This document shows, in pieces, positions 1 to 8,572 of a DNA stretch of 64,000 nucleotides (positions are counted from its first letter, which is position 1; every line of letters starts with the position of its first letter). The translations under genes were made by a program, and so were the position numbers. Below the pieces are notes generated by a model. The model saw only the letters and a program-made list of their open reading frames with translations, had not been told where the DNA came from and searched no databases. The stretch lies in the NCBI RefSeq assembly GCF_005780165.1, contig NZ_VAUV01000003.1, forward strand, positions 248,001 through 312,000. The letters are read 5' to 3'. The stretch comes from Phragmitibacter flavus (lineage in GTDB: Bacteria > Verrucomicrobiota > Verrucomicrobiia > Verrucomicrobiales > Verrucomicrobiaceae).

Positions 1-239
1 TCATAAAATCCCAGTCCTCCGGTGGTCGCCATCTCATGCAGCTTGTCCCGCAACGCCTCTCCCAAACCTTTGATGCCCGCCAGCTCATTCTTTTCCGCCA
101 GTTGCATGATTGGCCCTGGAAAATTCTCCACCACCTCCGCTCCTGTCCGATACGCTCTAATCTTAAACGGATTCTCCTCCTTAAGTTCCATCAACAAGGC
201 GATGCGTTCAAAGATGGTTACGGCTTCCGTGGCAGTCAT
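1..239 (-). CDS. polX: PolX-type DNA polymerase/HhH protein, N-terminal part only
   Basis: The minus strand is open from an ATG at 239 to the window edge and gives about 79 residues. It starts with an amphipathic helix (MTATEAVTIFERIALLMELK), then the sequence NPFKIRAYRTGAEVVENF, then a helix-hairpin-helix-like stretch (ELAGIKGLGEALRDKLHEM). This is the usual N-terminal helical domain of bacterial family-X polymerases (PolX/YshC), which fill short gaps in base excision repair and often carry a C-terminal PHP nuclease. The polymerase and PHP parts lie outside the window, so the assignment rests on the N-terminal domain alone. The gene is divergent from ilvB, with a 286 bp gap. Confidence 0.7.
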   Translation of the reverse strand, partial: MTATEAVTIFERIALLMELKEENPFKIRAYRTGAEVVENFPGPIMQLAEKNELAGIKGLGEALRDKLHEMATTGGLGFY

Positions 240-294
240 ATTAAAACTGTGAACGATGGTTAGATACTGTCCAACAACAAGTAACGTCGATTCC

Positions 295-346
295 CACTCA
301 TTTGACCGATGATCGATCCGTTGCCATCTCATGGTCAAATCGAGTG
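295..346 (+). promoter_or_regulatory. Hairpin followed by T-run upstream of ilvB
   Basis: CACTCATTTGACC (295-307) pairs with GGTCAAATCGAGTG (333-346), with one bulged base and a loop of about 25 nt. It is followed by ATTCTTTTT (347-355). In the direction of ilvB this has the form of an intrinsic terminator or attenuator in the leader, about 170 nt before the start codon. I see no leader peptide rich in Ile/Leu/Val codons. The rest of the 240-525 gap shows no gene. A regulatory role is inference from structure and position. Confidence 0.35.
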
Positions 347-525
347 ATTCTTTTTGAGCGCCACCACCAAAATCGTTCAATATTATAGCAAAATCGTCAT
401 TTTCGAATTGGAATCCATTCTAAAAGTCCACATTCTCACGCGAAACTTCAATTTTCTATTGCGATTTCATGGATTAATGAGAGAATCAACCTCCCAACCC
501 TCAATTTTCAGGAGGAACACCCAAT

Positions 526-2250
526 ATGACAGAAAAACTGGACGGCGCTCAGGCGCTTATCAAAACGCTCGACAAACTCGGCATTGAGTATGTTTTCGGT
601 TACTCCGGCGGTGCCGCGATTCCGATTTTCGATGCCCTCGAAACCGTGAAGACGAACATGAAGTTCGTCCTCGTGCGCCACGAGCAGGGTGCAGTCCACA
701 TGGCCGACGGTTACGCCCGCGCCACCGGTCGTCCGGCCGCTGTTTTGGTGACCTCCGGCCCCGGTGCCGGCAATACCGTGACCGGCATCATGACCGCGCA
801 GATGGATTCGGTGCCCATGATCATCATCACCGGTCAGGCCGTTTCATGGATGCTCGGCAAAGACGCTTTCCAGGAAGCCGACATCTTCAACATCACGGCT
901 CCCGTGGTGAAGCACAGCTATCTGGTGAAGAACACCAACGACATTCCTCGTTTTGCCCGCGAAGCCTATCACATCGCCACCACCGGTCGTCCCGGCCCGG
1001 TGTTGATTGATATTCCGAAGGACATGAGCCAGGGACCCTTCACCGGTTCCATGGACGAGCCAATGGACCTTCCCGGTTACCACCCCGAAGAGTCTTTCAA
1101 GATCAACAAGAAGTCCGTCGAAGAAGCCGCCAAGCTCATTGCACTCTCCAAGCGTCCCGTGATTCTCGTGGGCCAGGGGGCCATGATCGCCCGTGCCGAC
1201 AAAGAGTTGATGGAGCTTGCGGAAACCTTGAATGCCCCGGTGACATCCACCCTGCTCGGCAAAGGCGTGTTCCCTGAGACCCATCGCCTCAGCCTCGGCA
1301 TGCTCGGCATGCACGGCACCGCTTATGCCAACAAAGCCATGTGCGAAACCGACTGTATCATCAACATCGGCTCCCGATTTGATGACCGCATCATCGGCAA
1401 AGCGACCGAGTTCGGCAAGAAAGCGAGCATCATTCACTTCGACATCGACGAGTCGGAAGCCAACAAAATGATCCAGGCGGACGTCTTCATCAAAGGCGAT
1501 GCCAAAGCCGCTCTCAAAGAGTTGCTTCCTCTGATCACCCCTCTGGAGACCAAGGCTTGGAACGAACAGCTCGACGGCTACAAGAAGAAATTCCCGCTCT
1601 CCTACAAAAAGCAGGGTGGTCTGCGCATGCAGCAGGTCATCGACGAGCTTTACCAGCTCACCGAAGGCAAGGCCATCGTCTCCACCGACGTGGGTCAGCA
1701 TCAGATGTGGGCCGCCCAGTTCTACAAAAACGACAAAAGCTTCCATTGGCTCAGCTCCGGCGGTGCCGGCACCATGGGCTTCGGTTTCCCCGCTGCCATT
1801 GGCGCTCAACTCGGTTGCCCGGATGCCACCGTGATCTCCATCAGCGGCGACGGCGGATTCCAAATGACCTTGTTTGAACTGGCGACCGCCGCCATTCTCA
1901 AACTGCCCATCAAGATCCTCGTGCTCAACAACCACTACCTTGGCATGGTGCGTCAGTGGCAGGAGTTGTTCTTCGAAAACCGCGAAAGCGGCGTGGATCT
2001 CATCGGCAACCCTGACTTCATCAAGCTTGCCGCCGCCTATGGCATCAAGGGTTTCCACATTGGCCGTCCCGCCGATGTCGGTCGCGTCCTCCAGCAGGCC
2101 CTCGACTACAATGACGGCCCCTGCCTCATCGAAGCCGAGTGCATCAAGCATGAAAACGTCTATCCCATGATCCCCGCCGGGGCCGCTTTGGAAGACATGC
2201 TCACCGAAGCTCCGAAATACAAAATGGACAAACCCACCGGTTCGACCTAG
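526..2250 (+). CDS. ilvB: Acetolactate synthase, large (catalytic) subunit
   Basis: This thiamine-diphosphate enzyme condenses two pyruvates to acetolactate, or pyruvate with 2-oxobutyrate, which is the first common step of valine, leucine and isoleucine synthesis in the cytoplasm. The 574 residues match the family length. The N-terminal TPP domain has the activating glutamate in [18 protein letters not shown] (Glu53). The central FAD domain follows, and the C-terminal TPP/Mg site runs from GDGGFQM to LVLNN (about 441-468). A strong AGGAGG at 510-515 sits 10 nt before the ATG and fixes the start. The regulatory subunit ilvN lies 610 bp downstream, separated by a toxin-antitoxin pair. Confidence 0.97.
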   Translation: MTEKLDGAQALIKTLDKLGIEYVFGYSGGAAIPIFDALETVKTNMKFVLVRHEQGAVHMADGYARATGRPAAVLVTSGPGAGNTVTGIMTAQMDSVPMIIITGQAVSWMLGKDAFQEADIFNITAPVVKHSYLVKNTNDIPRFAREAYHIATTGRPGPVLIDIPKDMSQGPFTGSMDEPMDLPGYHPEESFKINKKSVEEAAKLIALSKRPVILVGQGAMIARADKELMELAETLNAPVTSTLLGKGVFPETHRLSLGMLGMHGTAYANKAMCETDCIINIGSRFDDRIIGKATEFGKKASIIHFDIDESEANKMIQADVFIKGDAKAALKELLPLITPLETKAWNEQLDGYKKKFPLSYKKQGGLRMQQVIDELYQLTEGKAIVSTDVGQHQMWAAQFYKNDKSFHWLSSGGAGTMGFGFPAAIGAQLGCPDATVISISGDGGFQMTLFELATAAILKLPIKILVLNNHYLGMVRQWQELFFENRESGVDLIGNPDFIKLAAAYGIKGFHIGRPADVGRVLQQALDYNDGPCLIEAECIKHENVYPMIPAGAALEDMLTEAPKYKMDKPTGST

Positions 2251-2300
2251 TCCCCCTTCACGCCGTTGCCACCCGGACAATCTGTGATAGAATTTTCATC

Positions 2301-2537
2301 ATGAGCACCGCCACTCTTTTCGCTGAAGCACTTAGCCTCGCTGAAGATGACCGTGTGCGCCTGATTGAACTTCTGAACGAAAGTCTGGGTGCCCCCTCCC
2401 ATACCGAGAACGCCAATGACATCGAAAAGACCCAGTCTGACGAAGCTCGGCAACGGTTCGAGGCATACTCAAGTGGCGAGATCGAGGCCGTGGACGGCAG
2501 GCAGTTGATGAATGATCTCCTCGCTCGTTATCATTGA
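2301..2537 (+). CDS. Addiction-module antitoxin (TIGR02574-like)
   Basis: This 78-residue acidic protein begins with a helical pattern (LFAEALSLAEDDRVRLIELL) and ends with DGRQLMNDLLARYH. That matches the short 'putative addiction module component' antitoxins, which pair with RelE/ParE-type toxins. The toxin gene follows after only 4 bp, the usual translationally coupled arrangement. It lies 50 bp after ilvB, so it is probably cotranscribed with it. The protein would bind and neutralise the downstream toxin. The family call rests on the size, the motif pattern and the neighbour. Confidence 0.8.
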   Translation: MSTATLFAEALSLAEDDRVRLIELLNESLGAPSHTENANDIEKTQSDEARQRFEAYSSGEIEAVDGRQLMNDLLARYH

Positions 2538-2541
2538 GTAG

Positions 2542-2835
2542 ATGTTAGTTCGCTACCTTCTTCCAGCGAAAATCGAGTTGCTACAGGCACAAGAGTATTA
2601 TGACCACCAACAGCCGGGATTGGGCCGCGAATTTCTCCTCGAAATCGAAGCCGCAGTTCAAAGGATCATCCAGCACCCTCAAGCATGGCGCAAACTGACT
2701 CCTGAAATCCGCGGCTGTCCCATCGAGCGTTTTCCCTATCGAATCATCTACCACTCCAACCCAGACGAATTGCTCATTCTCTCCATCTTTCATCTCCACC
2801 GTCAGCCCAACAGCTGGAAGACCAACCTCTCCTAA
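2542..2835 (+). CDS. RelE/ParE-family toxin
   Basis: This 97-residue protein has the hallmarks of the ParE/RelE superfamily: an opening strand, a helical hairpin (LLQAQEYYDHQQPGLGREFL), then the strands GCPIERFPYRIIYH and LLILSIFHLHRQPNSW. ParE members poison gyrase and RelE members cleave mRNA on the ribosome; the sequence alone does not say which applies here. It starts 4 bp after the antitoxin stop and ends 25 bp before ilvN. The module therefore sits inside the ilvB-ilvN transcription unit rather than in an island of its own. Confidence 0.85.
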   Translation: MLVRYLLPAKIELLQAQEYYDHQQPGLGREFLLEIEAAVQRIIQHPQAWRKLTPEIRGCPIERFPYRIIYHSNPDELLILSIFHLHRQPNSWKTNLS

Positions 2836-2860
2836 CTTCAACTTTTCACTCTCCCTCCCC

Positions 2861-3403
2861 ATGTCCCGCGAAATCATTACCGCCGATAAGAAACCAGCCC
2901 CGAAAGCTGACATCATGAAAGTGCACACCCTCAGCATGTTCGTGAGCAACAAACCTGGTGTCCTCGGCCGCATCTGCCAGGTGTTCAGCCGCCGTGGATT
3001 TAACATCGACTCCCTCGTGGTCTCCCAAGGTCGCGACCCTGAATTCTCCCGCATGACCGTGGGCATCAGCGGCCATCCTGAAGGTCTTCATCAGATCATC
3101 ATGCAGTGCAACAAACTGATCGACGTCATCCACTGTTTCGAGCACGACGACCGCGATTCCGTGACCCGCGAGATGATCCTCATCAAACTCCAGGCCGGCC
3201 CTGCCGATCGCACCGAAATCCTCCAGATCGTCAAACACTACAACGGCAAAACCGTGGACCTGCACGAAGAGTCCCTCATCGTCATGGTGCATGGCAACAC
3301 CGACAAGGTGGACGCCGCCGTGCGCATGCTGAGCAAATTTGAGATCGTGGAAACCGTGCGCACCGGCAAAGTGGTGATGGCGCGCGGCACGACGGATACC
3401 TGA
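2861..3403 (+). CDS. ilvN: Acetolactate synthase, small (regulatory) subunit
   Basis: This is the regulatory partner of IlvB, which stimulates catalysis and confers valine feedback inhibition. The 180 residues fit the IlvH/IlvN family. An N-terminal ACT domain starts at HTLSMFVSNKPGVLGRI (about residue 22) and includes RRGFNIDSLVV. The C-terminal ACT-like domain holds the REMILIKL, KTVDLHEESL and LSKFEIVETVRTGKV motifs. There is no clear Shine-Dalgarno. The 24 bp gap from the toxin stop suggests cotranscription with ilvB and the toxin-antitoxin pair. Confidence 0.95.
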   Translation: MSREIITADKKPAPKADIMKVHTLSMFVSNKPGVLGRICQVFSRRGFNIDSLVVSQGRDPEFSRMTVGISGHPEGLHQIIMQCNKLIDVIHCFEHDDRDSVTREMILIKLQAGPADRTEILQIVKHYNGKTVDLHEESLIVMVHGNTDKVDAAVRMLSKFEIVETVRTGKVVMARGTTDT

Positions 3404-3407
3404 TATT

Positions 3408-3476
3408 AAAAAGTAGAAGGCTCGGCCCGAGCCTTTCAGTGGATTTGAAAGGCCCGGGACGGGCCTTCTACTTTTT
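3408..3476. repeat. GTAG-type REP pair (BIME-like), also a likely bidirectional terminator
   Basis: Two 31-nt arms (3408-3438 and 3446-3476) are inverted copies with about three mismatches around a 7-nt loop. Each arm is an A/T tract, then GTAG, then the hairpin AAGGCTCGGCCCGAGCCTT or a near copy, so the whole is GTAG-palindrome-loop-palindrome-CTAC. This is the architecture of RAYT-associated REP elements arranged as a BIME. It lies between the convergent ilvN and nadB. The A-run and T-run at its ends would also let it terminate transcription both ways. A single related arm lies at 44228-44253. Confidence 0.75.
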
Positions 3477-3482
3477 CCCCGC

Positions 3483-5087
3483 TCAATACCGTCGCAGCAC
3501 CGTATCAACCGGTGCGCGACTGTCGTCTGGCAACGGCGAGTCCAAGGTATAATGCAACCCCCGGCTTTCATGTCGGCGCTCGGCGCAGTCAACAATCAGC
3601 GACGCCGTTTCAACCAGATTGCGCAGCTCCAGCACCTCGCTGCTGATCCGGAAGTTCCAGTAAAACTCCTGCACCTCGCGCTTCAAATTACGCAATCGCG
3701 CCGCCGCACGCTGCAACCGTTTCCGAGTGCGCACGATCGACACGTAGTCCCACATCAACCGGCGAATCTCATCCCAGTTGTGATAGATCACCACCAGCTC
3801 ATCAATGTTCTGGGCATCGCCGCTCTGCCACACGGGGATCGCATATTCCTGCCCGTTGGTTTTGCCCATCGGAAACTTCAGCAACAACAGCTCCACCGCC
3901 CGATGAGCCACCACCACACACTCCAATAGTGAATTGCTGGCCAGCCGGTTCGCTCCATGCAATCCCGTGCAGCCGACCTCACCCACCGCACACAAACCGC
4001 GCAGCGACGTCGCCCCGTTCACATCCGTCCGCACGCCACCACACTGATAATGCGCTGCTGGAACCACCGGTATCGGCTCCCTTGTGATGTCGATGCCCAC
4101 CGCCAGACAGGTCTGATAGATGTTCGGGAAATGTTTGATGACAAAATCCGCCGGTTTGGAAGTGATGTCCAAATACACACAAGGCGCCCCCGTGCGTTTG
4201 ATCTCATGGTCAATCGCCCTCGCCACGATATCCCTCGGAGCCAGCGAACCACGTGGATCATACTTCTGCATGAACTCCTCCCCATTCCCATCCACCAAAA
4301 CCGCTCCTTCACCCCGCATCGCCTCGGTGATCAGATACGAACGCTGCTTGGGATGATACAGACAGGTCGGATGAAACTGGATGAACTCCATGTTCGCAAT
4401 CGCCGCCCCCGCCCGCCAGGCCATCGCCACGCCATCGCCCGTGGCCACTTTCGGATTCGTCGTATACAGATAAACCCGACCGCAACCGCCTGTGGCAAGA
4501 ATGACCCGGTCACTGCGCAAGGTCAGCACCTCGCCACTGACCTCGTCCAGCACATACAATCCCAGCACCCGATCCTCCGCCACACCGCCGAGCTTCGCTG
4601 TGGTGATCAAATCAATCGCATAATGATGCTCCAATAAAGTGATGTTCTTTTCCGCACGCGCCGCCCGGATCAGCTTGTCGGTCACTTCCTTTCCCGTCGC
4701 ATCGTGATGATGCAACACCCGCCTGCGGGTATGACCACCTTCCCTGGTCAAATCAAACTCCAGATGCGCCCCGGGTTCTTCGCGACGATCAAACTCCACG
4801 CCCATCGCCACCAGTTCATCAATGCGCGCCGGCCCCTCTTTCACAATCACCCGCACCGCGTCCTCCTTGCACAAGCCCGCCCCGGCAATCAGCGTGTCCT
4901 GCACGTGCTGATCAAACGAATCCTCTTCACTCTGCACACAGGCAATCCCCCCCTGCGCCCACGAGGAATTGGAATCCTCCACCTCACGCTTGGTCACCAC
5001 GGCCACACGACCATGGCGGGCCGCCTTCAGCGCAGCCGACAATCCACCCGCACCACTACCCACGACAACAAAGTCGTATTCAATCAT
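3483..5087 (-). CDS. nadB: L-aspartate oxidase
   Basis: This flavoenzyme oxidises L-aspartate to iminoaspartate, the first step of de novo NAD synthesis. The ATG at 5087 puts the FAD-binding motif VVVGSGAGGLSAALKAA right at the N-terminus, and the frame upstream of it does not look like protein. It is 534 residues long, the usual size. Family motifs include NSSWAQGGIA, EGGHTRRRVLHHHDATG, the substrate/FAD region MEFIQFHPT, and AAHYQCGGVRTD followed by GLHGANRLASNSLLE. The C-terminal helical domain is present. nadA and nadC are not in the window. Confidence 0.96.
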   Translation of the reverse strand: MIEYDFVVVGSGAGGLSAALKAARHGRVAVVTKREVEDSNSSWAQGGIACVQSEEDSFDQHVQDTLIAGAGLCKEDAVRVIVKEGPARIDELVAMGVEFDRREEPGAHLEFDLTREGGHTRRRVLHHHDATGKEVTDKLIRAARAEKNITLLEHHYAIDLITTAKLGGVAEDRVLGLYVLDEVSGEVLTLRSDRVILATGGCGRVYLYTTNPKVATGDGVAMAWRAGAAIANMEFIQFHPTCLYHPKQRSYLITEAMRGEGAVLVDGNGEEFMQKYDPRGSLAPRDIVARAIDHEIKRTGAPCVYLDITSKPADFVIKHFPNIYQTCLAVGIDITREPIPVVPAAHYQCGGVRTDVNGATSLRGLCAVGEVGCTGLHGANRLASNSLLECVVVAHRAVELLLLKFPMGKTNGQEYAIPVWQSGDAQNIDELVVIYHNWDEIRRLMWDYVSIVRTRKRLQRAAARLRNLKREVQEFYWNFRISSEVLELRNLVETASLIVDCAERRHESRGLHYTLDSPLPDDSRAPVDTVLRRY

Positions 5088-5236
5088 CGTCGTTTTTCGT
5101 GGTAAATGAGCCCCGATGCAAGCCTGCTCTTTCATCATCGCAAAAATCGCCAACCCGCACCCCCTCAACAACCTGCATTTCCCCCTGCTAAGCGCTTGCA
5201 ATGCGGCGTGTGGAAGGCATTTTGCGCGTTCCCGTC

Positions 5237-6127
5237 ATGGCCGCGCCCTCCCTCCTCATCTATCTCGATGGCAACATCGTTCCCGAATCTGAAGCCAAGA
5301 TCAGTGTGTTCGACCACGGATTGCTTTATGGCGACGGAGTTTTTGAAGGCATCCGCTTTTACAACGGCCGCGTCTTTCGTCTCACTGAACATCTTGAGCG
5401 GCTCTACGAATCCTCGCGCTCCATCCTGTTGAACGTTCCATTGAATTTCGAGGAAATGGAAAAAGCCGTGCTCGACACCATCGCCGCCAACAATCTACGC
5501 GACGGATACATTCGCCTGTTGATCACCCGCGGCGTTGGCCCACTTGGCCTCAATCCCTACCAATGTCCCAAAGCCAGCGTCGTGGTCATCGCCTCCAGCA
5601 TCTCGCTCTATCCGCAGGAAAAATATGACCTCGGTCTTACCATGGTCACCTGCGCCACACGTCGCCCCAGCCCGGCAGCCCTCAGTCCCCAGGTCAAATC
5701 GTTGAATTACCTCAACAACATCATGGCAAAAATCGAAGCCATCCAGGGTGGCGGTGAAGAAGGCGTGATGCTCAATGAACAAGGATTTGTGGCCGAATGC
5801 ACCGGCGACAATATCTTTATTCTCAAACGTGGCGAGGTGCTCACTCCACCAATTGCCGCCGGCGGTCTGGATGGCATCACCCGCCGCGTCGCCATCGAAC
5901 TGCTCGCCGAGCTGGGCGTGCCCCTTCGTGAAGTCAATCTGACCCGTCACGACATCTTCACCGCTGAAGAATGTTTCCTCACCGGCACCGCCGCCGAGGT
6001 GATTGCCGGCGTCATGCTCGATCGCCGCCCCATCGGAACCGGCAAGCCTGGACCTCTGACCAAACAGCTCGTTGAGAAATTCAAAGCCTTGGCCAACTCC
6101 ACAGGCACCCCCATTACGTATCCTTAG
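5237..6127 (+). CDS. ilvE: Branched-chain amino acid aminotransferase (class IV PLP)
   Basis: This enzyme catalyses the last step of Val/Leu/Ile synthesis, transferring the amino group from glutamate to the branched 2-oxo acids. The ATG at 5237 gives 296 residues starting YLDGNIVPESEAKISVFDHG, the standard start of the fold. Other motifs are LLYGDGVFEGIRFYNG, the PLP-lysine region KSLNYLNNIMAKIEA, GFVAECTGDNIFIL, and ECFLTGTAAEV near the C-terminus. A longer frame from 5201 adds 12 residues unlike the family. D-amino acid transaminases and aminodeoxychorismate lyases share the fold, but the nearby ilv genes favour IlvE. Confidence 0.9.
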   Translation: MAAPSLLIYLDGNIVPESEAKISVFDHGLLYGDGVFEGIRFYNGRVFRLTEHLERLYESSRSILLNVPLNFEEMEKAVLDTIAANNLRDGYIRLLITRGVGPLGLNPYQCPKASVVVIASSISLYPQEKYDLGLTMVTCATRRPSPAALSPQVKSLNYLNNIMAKIEAIQGGGEEGVMLNEQGFVAECTGDNIFILKRGEVLTPPIAAGGLDGITRRVAIELLAELGVPLREVNLTRHDIFTAEECFLTGTAAEVIAGVMLDRRPIGTGKPGPLTKQLVEKFKALANSTGTPITYP

Positions 6128-6208
6128 ATGTAATGATGAATTTCAAATACTGAATTTTGAGTTCCATTCAGAAATTCAGATCTCAAAGTTTAGAACTCCC
6201 TCGTTCCT

Positions 6209-6796
6209 ATGAAGTGTGACATGTGCGACAGCGACGCCACGGTTTTTCTTACCCAGATCATTGATGGAAAGATGACCCAGGTGAACCTGTGCGACAAATG
6301 CTCCAAGGACAAGGGCGTCACCGATCCCACCGGATTCCAACTGGCGGATTTCCTCCTCGGAGCCGCTCAGAAAAAACCCAAACAAGTGTCCCACCAGCAG
6401 GACGACGAAGGACTGGCCTGCCCTTCCTGCGGATTCACCCGCGCCCATCTCAAAAAAATCGGACGCATGGGGTGCCCCGATTGCTACCGCGTTTTTGCCG
6501 ACGATCTCGAAAGCATGCTGCGGGCCATGCACAAAGGCACCCGCCACATCGGCAAGGCTCCCGTTAAACAAGCCGTTGCTCCCCCTGAACCCTCTGCTCC
6601 CGCCAAGACAACGCCCTCATCCGAGGTGCGCACCCTCGTTGCCCCGCCCGTGCCGCCTCCCGCCAGTCCTGCCAATTTAAAACGAAAGCTTGCCGATCTC
6701 AAATCCGCCATCGACAAAGCCGTGGCCGATGAGCGTTACGAAGACGCCGCCAAATTGCGCGACCAGATGCGCGATATCGAGTCGAAGATTGCGTGA
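6209..6796 (+). CDS. mcsA: McsA-like zinc-finger/UvrB-UvrC motif protein
   Basis: This 195-residue protein has four CxxC pairs (Cys3/6, 28/31, 71/74 and 89/92), which should bind two zincs. A Pro/Ala-rich linker follows, then a C-terminal UvrB/UvrC coiled-coil motif (about 160-195, including AVADERYEDAAKLRDQMRDI). This is the layout of McsA, the activator of the McsB protein-arginine kinase in the CtsR/ClpC proteostasis system. No mcsB, ctsR or clpC lies nearby, so the partner is unseen. No good Shine-Dalgarno precedes the ATG. Confidence 0.8.
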   Translation: MKCDMCDSDATVFLTQIIDGKMTQVNLCDKCSKDKGVTDPTGFQLADFLLGAAQKKPKQVSHQQDDEGLACPSCGFTRAHLKKIGRMGCPDCYRVFADDLESMLRAMHKGTRHIGKAPVKQAVAPPEPSAPAKTTPSSEVRTLVAPPVPPPASPANLKRKLADLKSAIDKAVADERYEDAAKLRDQMRDIESKIA

Positions 6797-6804
6797 TCCT
6801 TTCT

Positions 6805-6963
6805 GGGGAGCACACGCATCCTGCGTGTCGTATTTCGCATCTTGCGGAATACCCGAACGTCTGACTGCCCCAATGGGCAATCTATTCCCGAAACTCCTAG
6901 GCGCTTCGCGTCCGTGTTTTCGGCGGGACGCCAAAAACGACACGCAGGATGCGTGTGCTCCCC
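6805..6963. repeat. Inverted pair of GGAG-foot REP-like elements
   Basis: A 26-nt arm (6805-6830) reading GGGGAGCACACGCATCCTGC and onward to TGTCG recurs as a perfect inverted copy at 6938-6963, closing a 159 bp element between convergent genes. Each arm holds the hairpin ACACGCA-TCC-TGCGTGT. Inside it comes a second hairpin that differs between the two ends: TATTTCGCA-TCT-TGCGGAATA on the left, and GTTTTTGGCG-TCC-CGCCGAAAAC on the right, read inward. The different sequences keep pairing. A third copy is at 11515-11580. The layout resembles REP/BIME elements with a GGAG foot. Confidence 0.8.
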
Positions 6964-6979
6964 ATTTTTAAAGCTCCCC

Positions 6980-8443
6980 CTACGCAAACAACTGCGTCAC
7001 CGCCTTCGCCTTTACTAACTCGCGCGGCTGGTTGAGGTGATTGTAAACAATGGACTCCGGATCAATGCCAAACGCATGATAAATCGTCGCCAGCAACTCG
7101 CCGGGATGCACCGGATCTTCCAGCGGCGAGGACGCCGTTGCATCGGATTTGCCATGCACGTATCCACGCTTGATCCCCGCCCCCGCAATGATGCTGGTAT
7201 AGCAATACGGCCAATGATCGCGCCCATCCGCGCTGTTGCCATTGCCACTGGTGCTCACGCCTTTTTCCGGGCTGCGACCAAATTCCCCCACCGCCACCAC
7301 CAGCGTTTCCTCCAGCAATCCGCGGCTGTCGAGATCCTCAAACAACGCACTCAGCCCTTGGTCGAGCATCGGACCGCTCTGATCCTTCATGCGTTTGGTC
7401 AGTCCCACGTGATGGTCCCAAGAATGATTGTCCGAGTTGGCCACTTTCGGCCAGATGACCTCCACCACCCGCGTTCCGGCTTCGATCAAACGTCGCGCCA
7501 AAAGGCAGCTCTGCCCAAAGGTATTGCGACCATAACTGTCTCGCACGCGGTCGGTTTCGCGATCCAGCGCAAAAGCATCACGCGCACGACCACTGGCGAT
7601 CAGGTTCAATGCCCGATCATAATAATCATCCAAACTCATGTCCTTCACCGCCGCTTCGATGATCGGCATCTGATCATTGATTGCATTGCGCAACCTCGCA
7701 CGACGCTGCAAACGCACGCTGAACAAATCGGGGCGAAGCTGCAAATCATCGATCTTTATGCGCGTCATTTTGTCCATCTCCATGTCGTCGCCATCGGGAT
7801 ACAACGTGTAGGGATCAAAACTTTTGCCGAGGAATCCCGCCGTGCCGCCCTTACCAATGACGTTGCTCTCCTGCAACGGGCGCGGCATCATTACAAATGG
7901 CAGCATCGGTTCATCCATCGGCTTCAAGCGAATGATGTTGGAGCCAAAATTGGGAAAGTCTTTCGCGTTGGGCGGCTCCAGCTGACCGGACGGACTCACC
8001 TTGTCCGTCGTGTATCCGGTCATGATTTGGTAAATCGCCGCCGTGTGGTTAAACAACCCATTCGGCGTGTAGCTCATGCTCCGAATGGTGGTGAATTTGT
8101 CATTCACCTTGGCCAAGTTGGGCAAAATCTCGGTAAAATGCACGCCCGGGATCTTGGTGGGGATGCTCTTGAAGGCACTGCGCACCTTGTCCGGCACGTT
8201 CTCTTTCGGGTCCCACAAATCGATATGGCTCGGTCCACCTTGCAGGTAGATCATGATCATGTTCTTCGCCTTGCCCCAACCCGGTCCGCCCGCGTGACCC
8301 ACACTGGCCGCCTGCGCCCGAAAAACCTGGTTCAACGTCATGCCGATCATGCCCGCGCCGCCGACGCGGAGAAAATCCCGACGGGAATTGCCCAGATGAC
8401 GATCACAAAGGTCTTTGCCAATTTGGCCAGGAATGCGGAACAT
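6980..8443 (-). CDS. DUF1501 (sulfatase-like) exported protein
   Basis: This 487-residue protein starts with a Tat-type signal: [10 protein letters not shown] (Arg21-Arg22) followed by a hydrophobic stretch. The body matches the DUF1501 family, with the signatures [31 protein letters not shown]-like and [14 protein letters not shown], and [17 protein letters not shown] at the end. The fold is related to alkaline phosphatase/sulfatase. DUF1501 genes are very common in Verrucomicrobiota and Planctomycetota, normally paired with a DUF1549/DUF1553 cytochrome-like gene. No such partner lies nearby. The TCGGAGGATT Shine-Dalgarno supports the start at 8443. The substrate is unknown. Confidence 0.88.
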   Translation of the reverse strand: MFRIPGQIGKDLCDRHLGNSRRDFLRVGGAGMIGMTLNQVFRAQAASVGHAGGPGWGKAKNMIMIYLQGGPSHIDLWDPKENVPDKVRSAFKSIPTKIPGVHFTEILPNLAKVNDKFTTIRSMSYTPNGLFNHTAAIYQIMTGYTTDKVSPSGQLEPPNAKDFPNFGSNIIRLKPMDEPMLPFVMMPRPLQESNVIGKGGTAGFLGKSFDPYTLYPDGDDMEMDKMTRIKIDDLQLRPDLFSVRLQRRARLRNAINDQMPIIEAAVKDMSLDDYYDRALNLIASGRARDAFALDRETDRVRDSYGRNTFGQSCLLARRLIEAGTRVVEVIWPKVANSDNHSWDHHVGLTKRMKDQSGPMLDQGLSALFEDLDSRGLLEETLVVAVGEFGRSPEKGVSTSGNGNSADGRDHWPYCYTSIIAGAGIKRGYVHGKSDATASSPLEDPVHPGELLATIYHAFGIDPESIVYNHLNQPRELVKAKAVTQLFA

Positions 8444-8572
8444 GGTGGTGAATCCTCCGATGGATGGATGAATGAATTATAGAGCGGAACAACGCCCGAG
8501 CTTGATTCTACAGGGTATGAAACGCCTGAAGAAAGGGAAAAATTTCATTCCGCTCAAATTTGCCTGTGCCTG

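Noticed and set aside
844-2280. 478-codon open frame antisense to ilvB
   Set aside because: Same shadow effect; no motif, and ilvB is intact on the plus strand with a strong ribosome site.
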